A stretch of DNA of 64,000 bases. Source: Symsagittifera roscoffensis (Eukaryota > Xenacoelomorpha > Acoela > Convolutidae). Position numbers and translations under genes: made by a program. The notes under the pieces were generated by a model. The model had not been told where the DNA came from, did no database searches, and was given only the letters and a program-made list of their open reading frames with translations. Of the stretch, positions 10,512 through 21,143 are shown one piece after another; the first letter of the stretch is position 1, and every line of letters starts with the position of its first letter. The DNA is taken from positions 38,267,376-38,331,375 of the forward strand of contig NC_087069.1 in assembly GCF_963678635.1 (NCBI RefSeq), given 5' to 3'.

Positions 10512-13500
10512 CTGAGTAGATTCCAACCAATTAAACTTTGAGCTCCAATATAAATTTCATAAAAAAGCACTTATATCACTTATGTAATTAGTTTTTGAAC
10601 ATGTATTTGTCTGATTTTCAACAAGCCACTCCTTTGGAGTGATCGTGCTCGTTTTTTATCTCATGTTCTATCAATTAAATAATTCACCTAAATTTACTTA
10701 TTCTTATTCTTTTAAAGTATTTTAGCTTTAGCATTATACCGTTTTATCGTGACGCAGTCAAGCAATAACGAATTGAGCATGAGATGAATTCCACAATTCT
10801 GGAACAATCACACAATCGATCCTCCAACTCCGCTCCATGGGAAGATTGGAGCGACCTATAGCTACAACATATCGATATCCACGTTATGCTCAATTCGATG
10901 GAAAGAAGTCCTAGAACTCCGCCAATTATCGAAAATGCCTCAGAGGGTAACGAGACAGAAGGTCAAAAGAGTGCTAGGATAGAAAAAATTTAACAGCACA
11001 AAGACTCTACGACGGTGAATAAATCAGCTGCTCAAATGGCAAAACCCAAGAAGTTCATTGGAATGCGTCTGGGGGAGGACGACAAAAACTGAGATTCATT
11101 ATATATCCCTCCCTCGGATCAGAAGAAAAGTCCAGAAAAATTAAACTCCTACGCATTTCAATTGAAGATCTTACCGAATCTTTATCCATCGTTTTCGTCA
11201 GGAAAGTAAATGTAGTCTTCGAAAGACATAAACTCTTAAACAGGAAACAAAAAGACAGAGAATCACAAGAACAATTCTGCGGTGCCCTGGCACAAAAAGG
11301 CAAAGATTTGCGACATATTCAGCGGAAAAGAAGAATGGATAAGAGAAATTTTCATCACTACTTTGAAATTCAGAGAAAACTTCTAATAGTCATTTTGTTG
11401 GAAGCTTATAATGTAGCTCTTTTCGACAAGCAACCATCTCAAAAATGAGTAAAAACTTCAAAACTAACTGAAAATCTGCACATTATAATAGCAAAAAAAT
11501 ATAATATTTTAACGTCCAGAAAACCAGCCATAAATACATAAAGGGGGAACACATGTATGAAGTGAGGAATTTTTTTTTGAAAAGACATCAACCTGTCTGT
11601 CCAGCTAAGGTTGCTACATGCAAAACCTATTAGTACAAAACACACTTTAAGAACAATTGTGAAATCAAACATAAGAGTGTAAGCATTGTAAATTTTTAAA
11701 CTGTAAATAGCATAAATCAAGAGAATCAGTATAATAAATGTTTGGAAATTGATCATGCACATAGATAAAGATGTGGAGTGATAAATGAGTGATCTAAAGC
11801 CGGAAAAAGCAAAAACTACTACCATTTTGTGCTGAACGTTAGGGTCATTTACGACGCAGACAGCAAGGAAATGAAGAGCTTGTTAAAAATCGCACAGAGA
11901 AACGAAAACAAGCATGCCTCAAAGTCCATGTCGGCTCCTCCAGTCCTTTATGCATTTAAAAAACACGTTTTAGACGAACTGAAAATGGGAGACATTTACG
12001 TCCAAACAAATACGATGAGCCATACAACGAAATACTTATACTCTGGTCTTACTGTCACGGCGATTACAATAATAAGAAAACTTACAATTCCTATACTTTC
12101 CATTGGTTATATTATAAGAATGCTCCTTCTTTTTGATCAAAAACCACGAAAAAAATGTTTGTGAAACCGAAAACCTTCAGAAAATTCGCAATCAAAAGAG
12201 CCCGGAAAAATTGTCCATTTCACATATCGCCAAGACCCAATAAACCAGTTAATTCTATAAAACCCTCATTACTCTCTAAATGAGACACAGATCATTTTAA
12301 AAGATTTTTCAAGTGTATTTATATTTCCACGTACCTTTAAGCCCATTCAGATAAGGCGAAAAAGAGTACGTGTCCATTTATTAGACTCAGTTAAAGACAA
12401 GCTTCTTAGATTAAAATCCGAAATATACTTCAAAAAAATGAAAGTTGCATTGAAAACTGACTTTGTAACCGTATTGTCACAACTTTCAAAAAAGCCAAAT
12501 CAATGAAACTAGCCTTAGATTCAAAGTTTGTATACAATTTTATATGCAAGAACGAATGTCATATGCCTAAAATCTAGGAGCTAGTAATTGATGTCGCCGC
12601 TAAATTGTCTGCGACGAAGACACTTGGTTTACAAAAATCAAAATCAAAAACAGTCAACTGGCTCTCTCATCAATTTTACAAGCAAAAAAGGCAGTTTTAG
12701 CATCGTATGGGGCAATATAATCGGTACTTATCAATTCTCAACTGAGTTTTGTAGATTGCGAGATGTGTTCAATGACATCAGAAGGGTTTTATGGTTTCAA
12801 TTATTGCTAATTTACTTGTACAAAGTGTTACTTAGATATTAATTTAATCGTCTCCAAAAGAAATTTTTCTGAAAATAATCAACTTGTAAATAGTTTTTAA
12901 TCAAATTTAGTTAGTCATATCAATCGATTAGAATTAAGGTTCTGTGAGTCCATACCACCTATTACCGAGACCCAGTAGGTCAGTTAACTCTATAAAACCA
13001 TCAGAGTCCTCCTAAAATGAGACAGATATGATAGCCAGTCTTAAGAGGACGAAAGATAGAAGAAATTCGACTCAGACAAAAATTTTTTGAGATAAATCTT
13101 AAATCGTTTACACATATAGTAGATTTTGTGCCAACACAGACTATTCTCATTACACCATCTTTTCGAAACCTGGTCTAAACTGTTTCTAATGTTTCNNNNN
13201 NNNNNNNNNNNNNNNNNNNNNNNNNNNNNNNNNNNNNNNNNNNNNNNNNNNNNNNNNNNNNNNNNNNNNNNNNNNNNNNNNNNNNNNNNNNNNNNNNNNN
13301 NNNNNNNNNNNNNNNNNNNNNNNNNNNNNNNNNNNNNNNNNNNNNNNNNNNNNNNNNNNNNNNNNNNNNNNNNNNNNNNNNNNNNNNNNNNNNNNTGAAC
13401 TTCGACCCACTTTTTCATAAGAATAAGCCAATTCGAGAAAACTGGATCAAGAGAACTATTTATTTCGCTGAAAATTCTAAAAATAATAGCTCTTTTTCAA

Positions 13501-14536
13501 ACTTACAAATTACCCAAAAATCATCTGCGCCAAGTTTTGTTTTTGGATAGCGTAGCTTACCTTCGTTCCGCAAAAAAAATTTGACTTATATAACAAAATA
13601 AAAACTCTATAACAAAATAAGTCAATCCGCGAAAAAAAATCCTGAAGAAACGCACGCCCTAAATAAGCGATAAACCACTTCCACTTTGTTAATAACTTCT
13701 ATTAAAACTAACCGCTATCGATTAAACTGGATCCACGGATGTTTGTTTTGCACAAGTAGTCTGTTAATTTTGCGAATTTTTGTTAAATAGGCGCAAACTT
13801 TTTTGCTCTTTGAAACTTTGAAAATTAGAAAAAGGAAACAAAAACACACAGCCTAGCTTATGGTTTTTAAAAACTCCAACTAAACTGATTATACTTACAC
13901 TTTAAAGTCTTTCCTTCCTGTGTGGTATGCAATCAGAGTTGTGCTTGTTTGTATAATAATCAGATTGCACAGGGCTATCATGTGCATCCAGTTCTCAAAC
14001 AGTTCACTATCATCCTCATAACTGGCAGTCAGAGTCACATTGGGGTTGGCCTTGTGTGCGCTTATTTAGGAAAACGGGCGAAATTTTTTAATTTTATAAT
14101 TTGATAAAGACATAAAAGTCGCAAAAAATTAAAATTTTCAGACCAGTGAGATTAAACCAGCCCTAGTAAAACAAGACTGAATATTCAAACTGCACTTGAG
14201 GACCTATTTAAAAACTTTTGCTTGAAAAATTGACAAAATAATGAAAAAAAAATTGGATTATGAAAAACAATGCAGAACGCTGAGTTTTGTTTTTGGATTG
14301 CAGAGCAGTTTCAATCTGTTAGTTTTGCATCAAAGTTCGCCCCTTTCGTCACTGTTGCCGATAAATTTAGCAAGCTCCATTCTCACATCGTTCGCGAAAA
14401 GTTGGACTCGAAATATATAAACAGGAAAAGTCAGGTTCATTTGGACAAGCTTTTTGGTCACTTTTGAATTATGGGATTCTGTTCTCGGAAGGAGAACTTG
14501 CTCGCCTTCGAGGAGTAAAACCAATCCACCAGGTGG
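10271..14536 (-). CDS. Putative multi-exon membrane glycoprotein gene, family unknown
   Basis: Three minus-strand exons join with compatible phases: 14536-14387 (50 codons, phase 0 both ends), 14050-13899 (50 codons plus GT) and 10511-10271 (one base, then 79 codons and TGA). Donors are GTGAGA and GTAAGT; acceptors end AAAACAG, CACAAG and CTACTCAG. The product has potential N-glycosylation sites (NLT, NVT), an acidic stretch (YEDDSELFENW), one strong membrane segment (IALCNLIIIQTSTTLIAY) and a basic/Ser-rich tail. I do not recognise the family. A 10-codon first exon at 14660-14631 is possible. The last intron (3.4 kb) contains a gypsy gag remnant and the 200-N gap, so an exon could be hidden there. 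Confidence 0.5.
11085..11425 (+). pseudogene. Ty3/gypsy gag fragment
   Basis: Translation shows VVFERHKLLNRKQKDRESQ followed by FCGALAQKGKDL and, in a second frame, GKEEWIREIFITTLK. These match the gypsy gag core (F.RRQ.pgES..dyv..L followed by C.fg..eewirdifi). It is broken by stops and a frame change. It lies inside the long intron of the minus-strand membrane-protein gene, so it is probably an intronic insertion. Confidence 0.6.
11829..12164 (+). other. 111-codon open frame, unrecognised, in gypsy context
   Basis: The open frame starts MLNVRVIYDADSKEMK and has one hydrophobic stretch near its C-terminus (about residues 75-103) ending in a basic RKKC tail. It sits between the gag fragment and a repeated TATA-containing block (12.23 kb), so it may be a remnant of the same retroelement. 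I cannot assign a domain, and it may not be coding. Confidence 0.2.
12233..13030 (+). repeat. Pair of diverged blocks with TCTATAAAACC, possible LTR remnants
   Basis: Blocks at about 12233-12295 and 12966-13030 share GACCCA.TA...CAGTTAA.TCTATAAAACC, then ATGAGACA. They are in direct orientation, 733 bases apart, each with a TATA-like core. They could be LTR fragments belonging to the gypsy remnant upstream. The copies are too diverged to define ends. Confidence 0.35.
13196..13395. other. Assembly gap of 200 N
   Basis: Exactly 200 undetermined bases. The round length suggests a fixed-size placeholder of unknown true size. It falls in the long intron of the minus-strand gene, so exons or repeats may be missing there. 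Confidence 0.99.
13899..14050 (-). CDS. Exon of the membrane glycoprotein gene (membrane segment)
   Basis: The block begins ANPNVTLTASYEDD and ends GRKDFK plus two bases, with an excellent GTAAGTATAA donor. It has no Met near its start, so simple start-to-stop ORF searches miss it. The hydrophobic run IALCNLIIIQTSTTLIAY is followed by a basic HTGRKDFK stop-transfer-like sequence. Codon composition is much less AT-rich than the surroundings. Confidence 0.55.
14387..14536 (-). CDS. Exon of the membrane glycoprotein gene (N-terminal part)
   Basis: A 50-codon open block starting PPGGLVLLLEGEQV and ending FRVQLFAND. It is preceded on the minus strand by a CAAAAAACAG acceptor and followed by a GTGAGAATGG donor. 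It contains an NLT sequon. The plus strand over the same bases is also open, so strand choice rests on the splice sites and on phase agreement with the next exon. Confidence 0.45.
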
Positions 14537-14853
14537 CTGTTTTTTGCAATTGTATCTAGACAAATTTGAGCATGAAAGAAACACGAGTGTATCAGAGTGT
14601 CAAAAATTTACTGCACGCAGGTTGTCTCACAAAATTGTTCGTTGAAAAACAAAACTTCATGTGAAAACGCAGAAAAAGTCTAACATTCCAAGAAAGCAAA
14701 AAAAATCCCGAAGCTTTGGTTTTTTTCAACGTCTGTACTTCTGGCCAAATTGAAAAAATTGTCATTTTAAAATCAATCTGCAAGTCAATAAAGTAAGATA
14801 AATGTAATTTTTGAGACGACTAGTAGAAGTTCTACAAAAAACCCATGCAAACT

Positions 14854-14859
14854 TTTATT
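14854..14859 (-). terminator. Polyadenylation signal AATAAA
   Basis: The canonical hexamer on the minus strand overlaps the last base of the stop codon of the exon above. The position is unusually close to the stop but compatible with short invertebrate 3' UTRs. Confidence 0.45.
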
Positions 14860-15032
14860 CATTTTTTGAGTTCAAATTTGTCAAACTGTTCCACTCTTTC
14901 GATCATTTCGACTTCATTGATTTCGTTCAAATCTATAAGGAAAAACTCCGGATCGTATATTGAAGTTTCATCTCTGCTACAGAAGTTTCTGTTTTTTCCA
15001 ATGGTGGCGCCGGTTATAATTTGTATTGATTT
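14859..15032 (-). CDS. 3'-terminal exon of an unidentified gene
   Basis: After an ACATTTTTAG acceptor, 57 codons run in phase 0: KSIQIITGATIGKNRNFC, then YDPEFFLIDLNEINEVEMIE, ending FELKK and TGA (14861-14859). An AATAAA polyadenylation signal overlaps the stop (14859-14854). The C-terminus is acidic and amphipathic. The upstream exons are not resolved; a signal-peptide exon at 20.23 kb on the same strand, also ending in phase 0, is one candidate partner. The next minus-strand gene begins only about 200-320 bases further along, a tight head-to-tail spacing. Confidence 0.55.
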   Translation of the reverse strand, partial: KSIQIITGATIGKNRNFCSRDETSIYDPEFFLIDLNEINEVEMIERVEQFDKFELKK

Positions 15033-15191
15033 CTAAAAATGTTTCTTCAGTCGATCAAGATCATCAGTAGAACCAGTTGACAATCATTAATCTTATTTGT
15101 CATGGCTTTCACATCCTAATTCTTAATTCTTCCTTTTTGTATAACAACTTTCAGCAATAAAACTATTCAAGACTGCTTGTATTAGGGCAAA

Positions 15192-15845
15192 ACCCTGAAT
15201 GTTCCGATTGCCTTTGAAGGTCTAAGGAGCAGTAATAACATGAAAAAAAAAAGAAAAAAAAAATAGATTTATTGTAAAAATTATTCCCCCACACGCACTA
15301 TAAAGAACAGAAAGATACATTTCGCTACCTTTAACAAATCAGTTATGGCAAAAAAGCTTCCTTCGACCAGTTATTAGTGTTATTAGTGCGAAATATATCG
15401 CGCGTTAATTGTCCCAAATTGGCCAAAATGGCAATCTTTAAACCCCGATAAATTTACGGTAACGGATCACAAGTAAAAAAAACTGCTCATACCAAGGCCA
15501 GGCCCTGAATGTTCCGACTGCCTTTTAGGTGTATGCGGCAGTAAAAACATGAAAAAATTAAATGTATTATGATAAAATGAAAAAAAAATTCTAAAGTTTG
15601 AGATTTTTTGGAAAAATCACACCCCACACGCCATATTAAGCACAAAAGAATAGTTTTCGCTCCTTTTATCAACTCAATTAGGGCAAATAAACTCTTTCAA
15701 CCAATTTGGAACGATTTCTAAGAGGAATTAAATCTCAGTTTACGCGTTAATAGCGAGAAATATATCGCGAGTTATTTGTCCCAAATTGGCCAAAATGGCA
15801 ATCTTTAAACCCCCATAACTTTGCGAAAATTAATCAGCGGTAAAA
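15192..15845 (+). repeat. Two diverged tandem copies of a ~310-bp repeat
   Basis: The copies start at about 15192 and 15503, each with CCCTGAATGTTCCGAYTGCC. Each contains GCGAAATATATCGCG (the second copy is GCGAGAAATATATCGCGAG) and ends with TTGTCCCAAATTGGCCAAAA followed by TGGCAATCTTTAAACCCC. An inverted copy of the start block is at 37082-37102, and a fragment with GCGAAATATATCAC is near 18546. This is a dispersed, partly tandem, noncoding repeat family. Confidence 0.7.
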
Positions 15846-15850
15846 AATAT

Positions 15851-16155
15851 TTTCAAATTCAAGCTCAGCACAACAATACTTTTTGAATGATGAAAAAAAT
15901 TTGTCAAAAATGGCTAGTTAAAAAGCAGAAATTTGTCTGAAGAAAAAAAACCCACCCCGAGCACAAATACTCCGTTACTTTTATTACGAAAGTCGGAACA
16001 ATAACGTTTCAAAATTAGGCTCAAAACAACAAGACATTTTGAATAATTTTAAAAAATTACGTCAAAAAGGCTAAAAAAAAGTCGAAAATTGTCTTAAGAG
16101 AAAAAGTCCACCGCGAGCACAAATATTCTGTTACTTTCGTTACGAAAGTCGGAAA
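15851..16155 (+). repeat. Two tandem copies of a ~157-bp repeat ending TTACGAAAGTCGGAA
   Basis: The copies 15851-15998 and 16008-16155 share AGGCTCA/AAGCTCA..ACAA near the start. Both carry TTGTCTRAAGARAAA, then CCACCSCGAGCACAAATAYT and TTACGAAAGTCGGAA at the end. A degraded third copy is at 18405-18470. The CGACTTTCGAA core recurs in the opposite orientation near 18085 and 36545. Confidence 0.65.
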
Positions 16156-16944
16156 AAAGAAAACTGCTGGGTTTTCACGGTTACCTTCAAATTGTTTAAT
16201 TACTGTTAAATGAGAATTATCTGAAAACTTAGGAAACTGTTTTGTTTGAATCAAAATTCTTGCTTTTCTTGGAAAATTTGGTGAGCCATTAGACATAAAA
16301 AAGATCAAATAATATTTCTCTTATTGGTGAAGTTTGTTTTTCTCAATCTCGAGTACTTTTTGGTACGGAAAAGTTCTCACCTTTTTTTTGCTAAAACTAT
16401 AGCAGTGTTTTCCCTAAAACTATAGCCGTTTTACTCTGCTTAGCTATTTATCATCTTAGCAAATTAGGAAACACATTTTTATGGCATTTTGTAATGTCAA
16501 TTTATTGTATTTTGTATTAAGACTAAATATAATTATTATTCTGCGGACATTGAGTTTTAATTATGCAAATCAGTTTTGCGCGAATTTCAGCATCAAACAG
16601 CCAAGCTAAAAGTTTCAGTTAACCCAATAATTGAAAATAAAGTAAAGAGGATGTCTGTGATAGAAAAAAATGAGATGAGCAACTTCTATGCTATCTAAGT
16701 CCAGAAAAACTACTTACGATAGTTTTTAAGCGTACGTTTTGAGCTAAACTGACATTGCTATTTATACAGATTTTTTTTATGCTGCAAACCAATATAAAAC
16801 ATTTTTGAACAAGTTTCAAAAATTTCTCAATTAAAATGAATTGCCATGATTAAAATTGGTTTGATTTGGTTTGCTTACAAAAATTGAGTTTTTTAAATAA
16901 TGGACAGTCCCGTAACTTTAGCTTATCGTCAATCTCGAGGACAA

Positions 16945-17403
16945 TTAAAGGACTTTTTTTGGTAAATCGTAGTTATCATTTAAAACCAAAGAAAATCTTT
17001 TTGCAGGGATGCAGTTTTTTGGAGGATGCCAAAAACCTTTGACGTGCTTGAATGTGCAGAGTCGAACTTTTGGCGGGTTGCAGGGACGGCAGGCCAACTC
17101 GCGCTCAATAATTTGAAATTGGAGGAGAAAATCAATATTCAAAAATTTGTAGCTGATGTAAAAATTAAATGGGCAAGAAAATAGATTGCAAGAGCTAGTC
17201 TTTTGTTCACTAAATTGAACTAGTGATTGAAACAGTTTCCTGTTTTTGATTTTCATGTTTGATTCTGCTCGCTTTCGTGAAATAACAGTATTTAATTCCC
17301 CGCATTTAATCTGTTGCGCAAGTAAAAATTTGATAATTTGCGGAGACAAAATTTTTGTTAATTGCTTTACAGCTCCAAAACAAGTTCTGGCTATACCCTT
17401 CAA
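16945..17403 (-). CDS. 152-codon open frame, unrecognised, Cys-containing
   Basis: This is long for such AT-rich DNA. The N-terminal part is a plausible amphipathic helix (GIARTCFGAVKQLTKILS, then FLLAQQIKCGELN). The C-terminal part is Cys/Pro-rich (ELACRPCNPPKVRLCTF), loosely like Cys-rich segments of secreted enzymes. It may be exonic sequence with unrecognised splice sites (acceptor-like AATTATTGAG before CGCGAG) of the minus-strand gene ending at 14.86 kb. The plus strand is also open for 92 codons, so confidence is low. Confidence 0.25.
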   Translation of the reverse strand: MKGIARTCFGAVKQLTKILSPQIIKFLLAQQIKCGELNTVISRKRAESNMKIKNRKLFQSLVQFSEQKTSSCNLFSCPFNFYISYKFLNIDFLLQFQIIERELACRPCNPPKVRLCTFKHVKGFWHPPKNCIPAKRFSLVLNDNYDLPKKVL

Positions 17404-19814
17404 AATTTGCGCACAGAGAGTTGATGAAAATGGAGTTGAGTATATTTTAATACGAAGGAAACATAACTATAGGGGACTAAGGGGGCCTAGGAAATTCGAC
17501 GACAAGCAAAATGGACGACCGTAAAGAAACGGAATTTCCGGACAGCCAGTATTTACTCAGCCAAAAGTTAATTCAAGTCTGTAAACAAAAATCAAGCAAT
17601 TTGCATGCAAGTTTTTGCCTAAATTCCGTAATTTTCAGATCGTCTAATTTCTTGTCGTTCAAGTTCCTAAACCCCGGGACTAACTACGCTATGAAATGAT
17701 GATGAAACAAAGTTGGATTTTTTTTGATTCGATTATTAATGTTGAAATGTTGTGTTACGATTGGTTAGAACATTCAATGGTCAAGTGTGGTGTAGAAGTA
17801 CCAAACCAGATTACAAATTAGGAAATTTAGTTTAACACTAAGATAAAAGTAATTTTTAATAAAATCATGCTAGCTAATTGAGGCTCAGCGAGAATTATCT
17901 CTGAAAAAAAGAATACGTTTTTCAAATAAAAAAACAAGAAAATTCAGCCAAGTTAAAATTGAGACGTTTCAAGCAATTAAAGACTGAGAGTGTTTAACCA
18001 GTTACGCTGGAACCACTGATCTACGCGCACAGTGCCTCTCGATTGCCATTGGCAGCAAATTAGCGAGTACTTGAGTTTTTGTTCCGACTTTCGAACAAAT
18101 GAATGAACAATTTTGCTCAGTGTTTTTTCTCCAGAAATAAATCTAATATTTAACAGCAATTGTAACTGCTGACGGAAACTGTTTTATTTGATTCGAAAAC
18201 TGTTATTGGCTTAAATTCGAGGGTTTGAGAGTTCGAAGTATGAGGGTTTAGAGATTGCCTACTTGGGATAAGTAACACGCGATATGTTTCGTTCTATTAA
18301 CGCGGAATTGGAGATTTACTCCGTCTTAAAAATAGTTCTAAAATTAGTTGAGGCATGCCACTGGGATCATTTAACTGAAATTTGATTTTGGGTTTAAGTT
18401 AAAAAGTGGTCAAAATTTGTCTGGAGAAAAGAAAACATCCCGAGCACCGCTTCGGTCACTTTCTTTGAAAATTTGAAGAATAATAACAACCATAGTTATG
18501 GAAATTATCTATAAATTATTAATGATAGTTGATACTTTGCCAACGCGAAATATATCACATTGTACTTTGCATTGGCGTGAAAATCGTCTAAAAAGCTTAT
18601 CGTACAATTGTGATCGTGTAAGTACGATCAGATAACTATTTGTACTGTATGTCACAATTATCTGATCGCTTATAAAAATTTAAGAAAAAAACTAAATTTT
18701 TTTAAAACTTTTTAGCATTTTTCAAAGCAAAAAGTACATCTTAAGCCTTGCCCTAATACGAAGAGTATTTTTGAAATGTCAGCTTTAAACTTCTTAACAG
18801 GCTGAGATTTTTGTGACATCATTTTTTTTGGCCAAAATTGTTAATTTTCAAATTTGCTGAAATTTTTCGTAACTTTATGTCGCGGAAGTAAGAGCATTAG
18901 GACTCTCCTTTTTCAGCTGCGATAGCAGAGATAAGAGACGTTTGGAAAAGTTTTTGTTTTGAAGATCTTTTCCCGAGATTTTTTGATTTTTCAGAGAATG
19001 AACTACAATAATTTTATGCGCAAGAACAGACTTCGAAACTCAAAACTATTTTTACTGTATCACTTATCAAAAATCAAAAAAGTATTTCGCTCTCTAAAGA
19101 CATTTTTGACCCACTAAAATCAAGGTATTGCGTTAGGCTCACAGCATGTTGTATCTTCCGAGACTCATTCGTCATTTTTGAACTAGTCAGACCAACTCGG
19201 ACACAGCAATCAAACAATATCCATTGAACATAAAGCTGCTTTGAAGACTTCTAACTTACTTTTTTCCGAAAAAAAATGTCATATATCTAATATTTTTTGA
19301 TAAACTATTTTTTGTTCCAGTATAAAACACTCTCATCAAGTTAAAAAGCGATTTGATTTCCTAGGAAAACACATGAAAAACGTTTCGTAAGGATGTTTGA
19401 TTTGTTAAACATTTCATCGAAAAAAATCATACCACAGAATTTTCATATATCATATATGGAGACTGCATGATAAGCATTTTCTTTACAAAAAAATTAACGA
19501 TTAAAAGCTCTCATTAAGAAGAAAACGTTTTTAGTTCATATATAATTACGTCAAAATTTTTTTTGATAGTATCTCCGATTTATTCACTTTTGAAGATAAA
19601 AGGTGTTTGATACAGTTTTCGTTTACGTACGATAAATTTTTGTACGATAATTTTTTTTGTGATTTGGAGATCAGCCCAAGTGAGCAATTCTACCAGTTTT
19701 TTAAATAAAAGCTGTTAACCAAAACTGAATATTACTATATATAAATATAGTTAAGATGTGAGAAATCGATACATCAACAAAAATATTGACCATTTTTACA
19801 TGAACTATCTTTTT

Positions 19815-20234
19815 CTAATGAAAATTATAGTCAAATTTATCGTGTATCGATCTTAGTAACAAAATACTTTTTTTGTGAGCCGGGAAATTGTTTAACCCTA
19901 AATTTGCTGAGCGTCTGGTTAATTTACGCTTATTCCGACCCATCAGAGAAAAACTTTTGGTCGGGTTGAAAGTCGACCCGGGGCAGGGGAAAAACCACAA
20001 AGGGGGAGAGGGAAAATCTTCCAAACTTACCGGTCGGTATTGACTCTTTGTTAAGGAACGCCCAATTGACTTGTAATATGTCAATGGCATAAAACATACA
20101 TCGCAAGTTTCAAATGACGTCTTAGTGAGCTTGTTTTCAAAAAATAGTTGACAATATTTCCATTCATCATGAACTGGCTGATTTTGAGGGTAGCCTTGGT
20201 TGAATAATAAAATAAACAATAAAAACTGCAGCAT
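19815..20234 (-). CDS. Signal-peptide exon of a putative secreted or membrane protein
   Basis: The best start is the ATG at 20234, giving MLQFLLFILLFNQGYPQ, a clear signal peptide, followed by a mature segment with Cys residues (HDEWKYCQLFF, then FETCDVCFMPL). The upstream in-frame Met (20288) would bury the signal. A perfect GTAAGT donor at 20030 would end a 68-codon first exon in phase 0. If unspliced, the frame continues to a stop at 19817 through a Pro-rich stretch and a dibasic KRKLTRR site. I favour the spliced reading. The family is not recognised. Confidence 0.45.
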   Translation of the reverse strand: MLQFLLFILLFNQGYPQNQPVHDEWKYCQLFFENKLTKTSFETCDVCFMPLTYYKSIGRSLTKSQYRPVSLEDFPSPPLWFFPCPGSTFNPTKSFSLMGRNKRKLTRRSANLGLNNFPAHKKSILLLRSIHDKFDYNFH

Positions 20235-20891
20235 TTTGAAAGTGTATTTTTTGCTTAAGCAAATAATTTGTTCTACACTGAATGGCAAAGTAATTGCAAA
20301 TTATTTTTTTTTCAGGAAATAAATTATCTTTTGTAACCATTTTCTTAGAGTTTTTGAATTCGTTTTAAAACTCTGGTATCAACACGCCTGTGGCTTTTTC
20401 TTATTGCAAAATAGTTCCATTTCTAATTACACAGGCAACCAATTCGTTTATGCTTCTATACAAACTGCGGGTCAAAATTTGCAGTTGAAGCTTTCTTTCT
20501 GCTTACAATGAAGATCGATAATTTCTTCTGGGCCGACGAAAAACGTTTTTTTTTAAATCCTACAACTAATTAAATTTAGCAATTACTTTTACGTCTCGGG
20601 AAATACATGTATCTTAACAAGGTGGAATGAGCTTAGTTTCAAAACATAGGCATCAAAAAGTTTGGCGTCAGAAAGCAGATATGAGGTTAATTTATCATTA
20701 AAGACTTCATCATTAATCAACTCCTTTTGTTAGAGTCAAAATATCTTTTAATGCACTGTTAAAAGGTTAAAACTTGCTTGTTCGATTTTTTTTTTGTCAA
20801 AATTTGTGGAATTTAACTTGGATTATAAGGCTAATTGTAGTGTTCTTATAATGAAAAAACAATTTTTGGTTGTTTTTGAAGTTTTTAATTT

Positions 20892-21143
20892 CCTAAAGAT
20901 GCCTCAGAAAGCATAACATAGTTGTGAAGTACATCCCATTCTTTTAAAGAAAAATATTTTTTTGGTAGTTTTTGAATTTTTTAATTTCCCAAAAAAAATG
21001 GCCCAATGCCTTGCGAACACAGGCATTGGACCATTTTTTTTTGGGAAATTAAAAAATTCAAAAACTACCAAAAAAAAATATTTTTCTTTAAAAGAATGGG
21101 ATGTACTTCACAACTATGTTATGCTTTCTGAGGCATCTTTAGG
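20892..21143. repeat. Near-perfect 252-bp inverted repeat (hairpin)
   Basis: The left arm 20892-21011 (120 bases) and right arm 21021-21143 (123 bases) are reverse complements, apart from one substitution and three indel bases in A/T runs. They are separated by 9 bases (TGCGAACAC). Transcribed from either strand it would fold into a stem of about 120 bp. A degraded direct repeat of the TTTTGAATTTTTTAATTTCC segment lies just left (near 20860-20890). Confidence 0.9.

Noticed and set aside
17977-18159. Minus-strand block LLPMAIERHCA resembling a receptor TM3 motif
   Set aside because: The motif is short and its left part lies in a dispersed repeat (CGACTTTCG). No convincing exon boundaries were found.
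19251-19262. GTAAGT donor on minus strand near 19.25 kb
   Set aside because: The bases before it are an A-run with no open exon of useful length.
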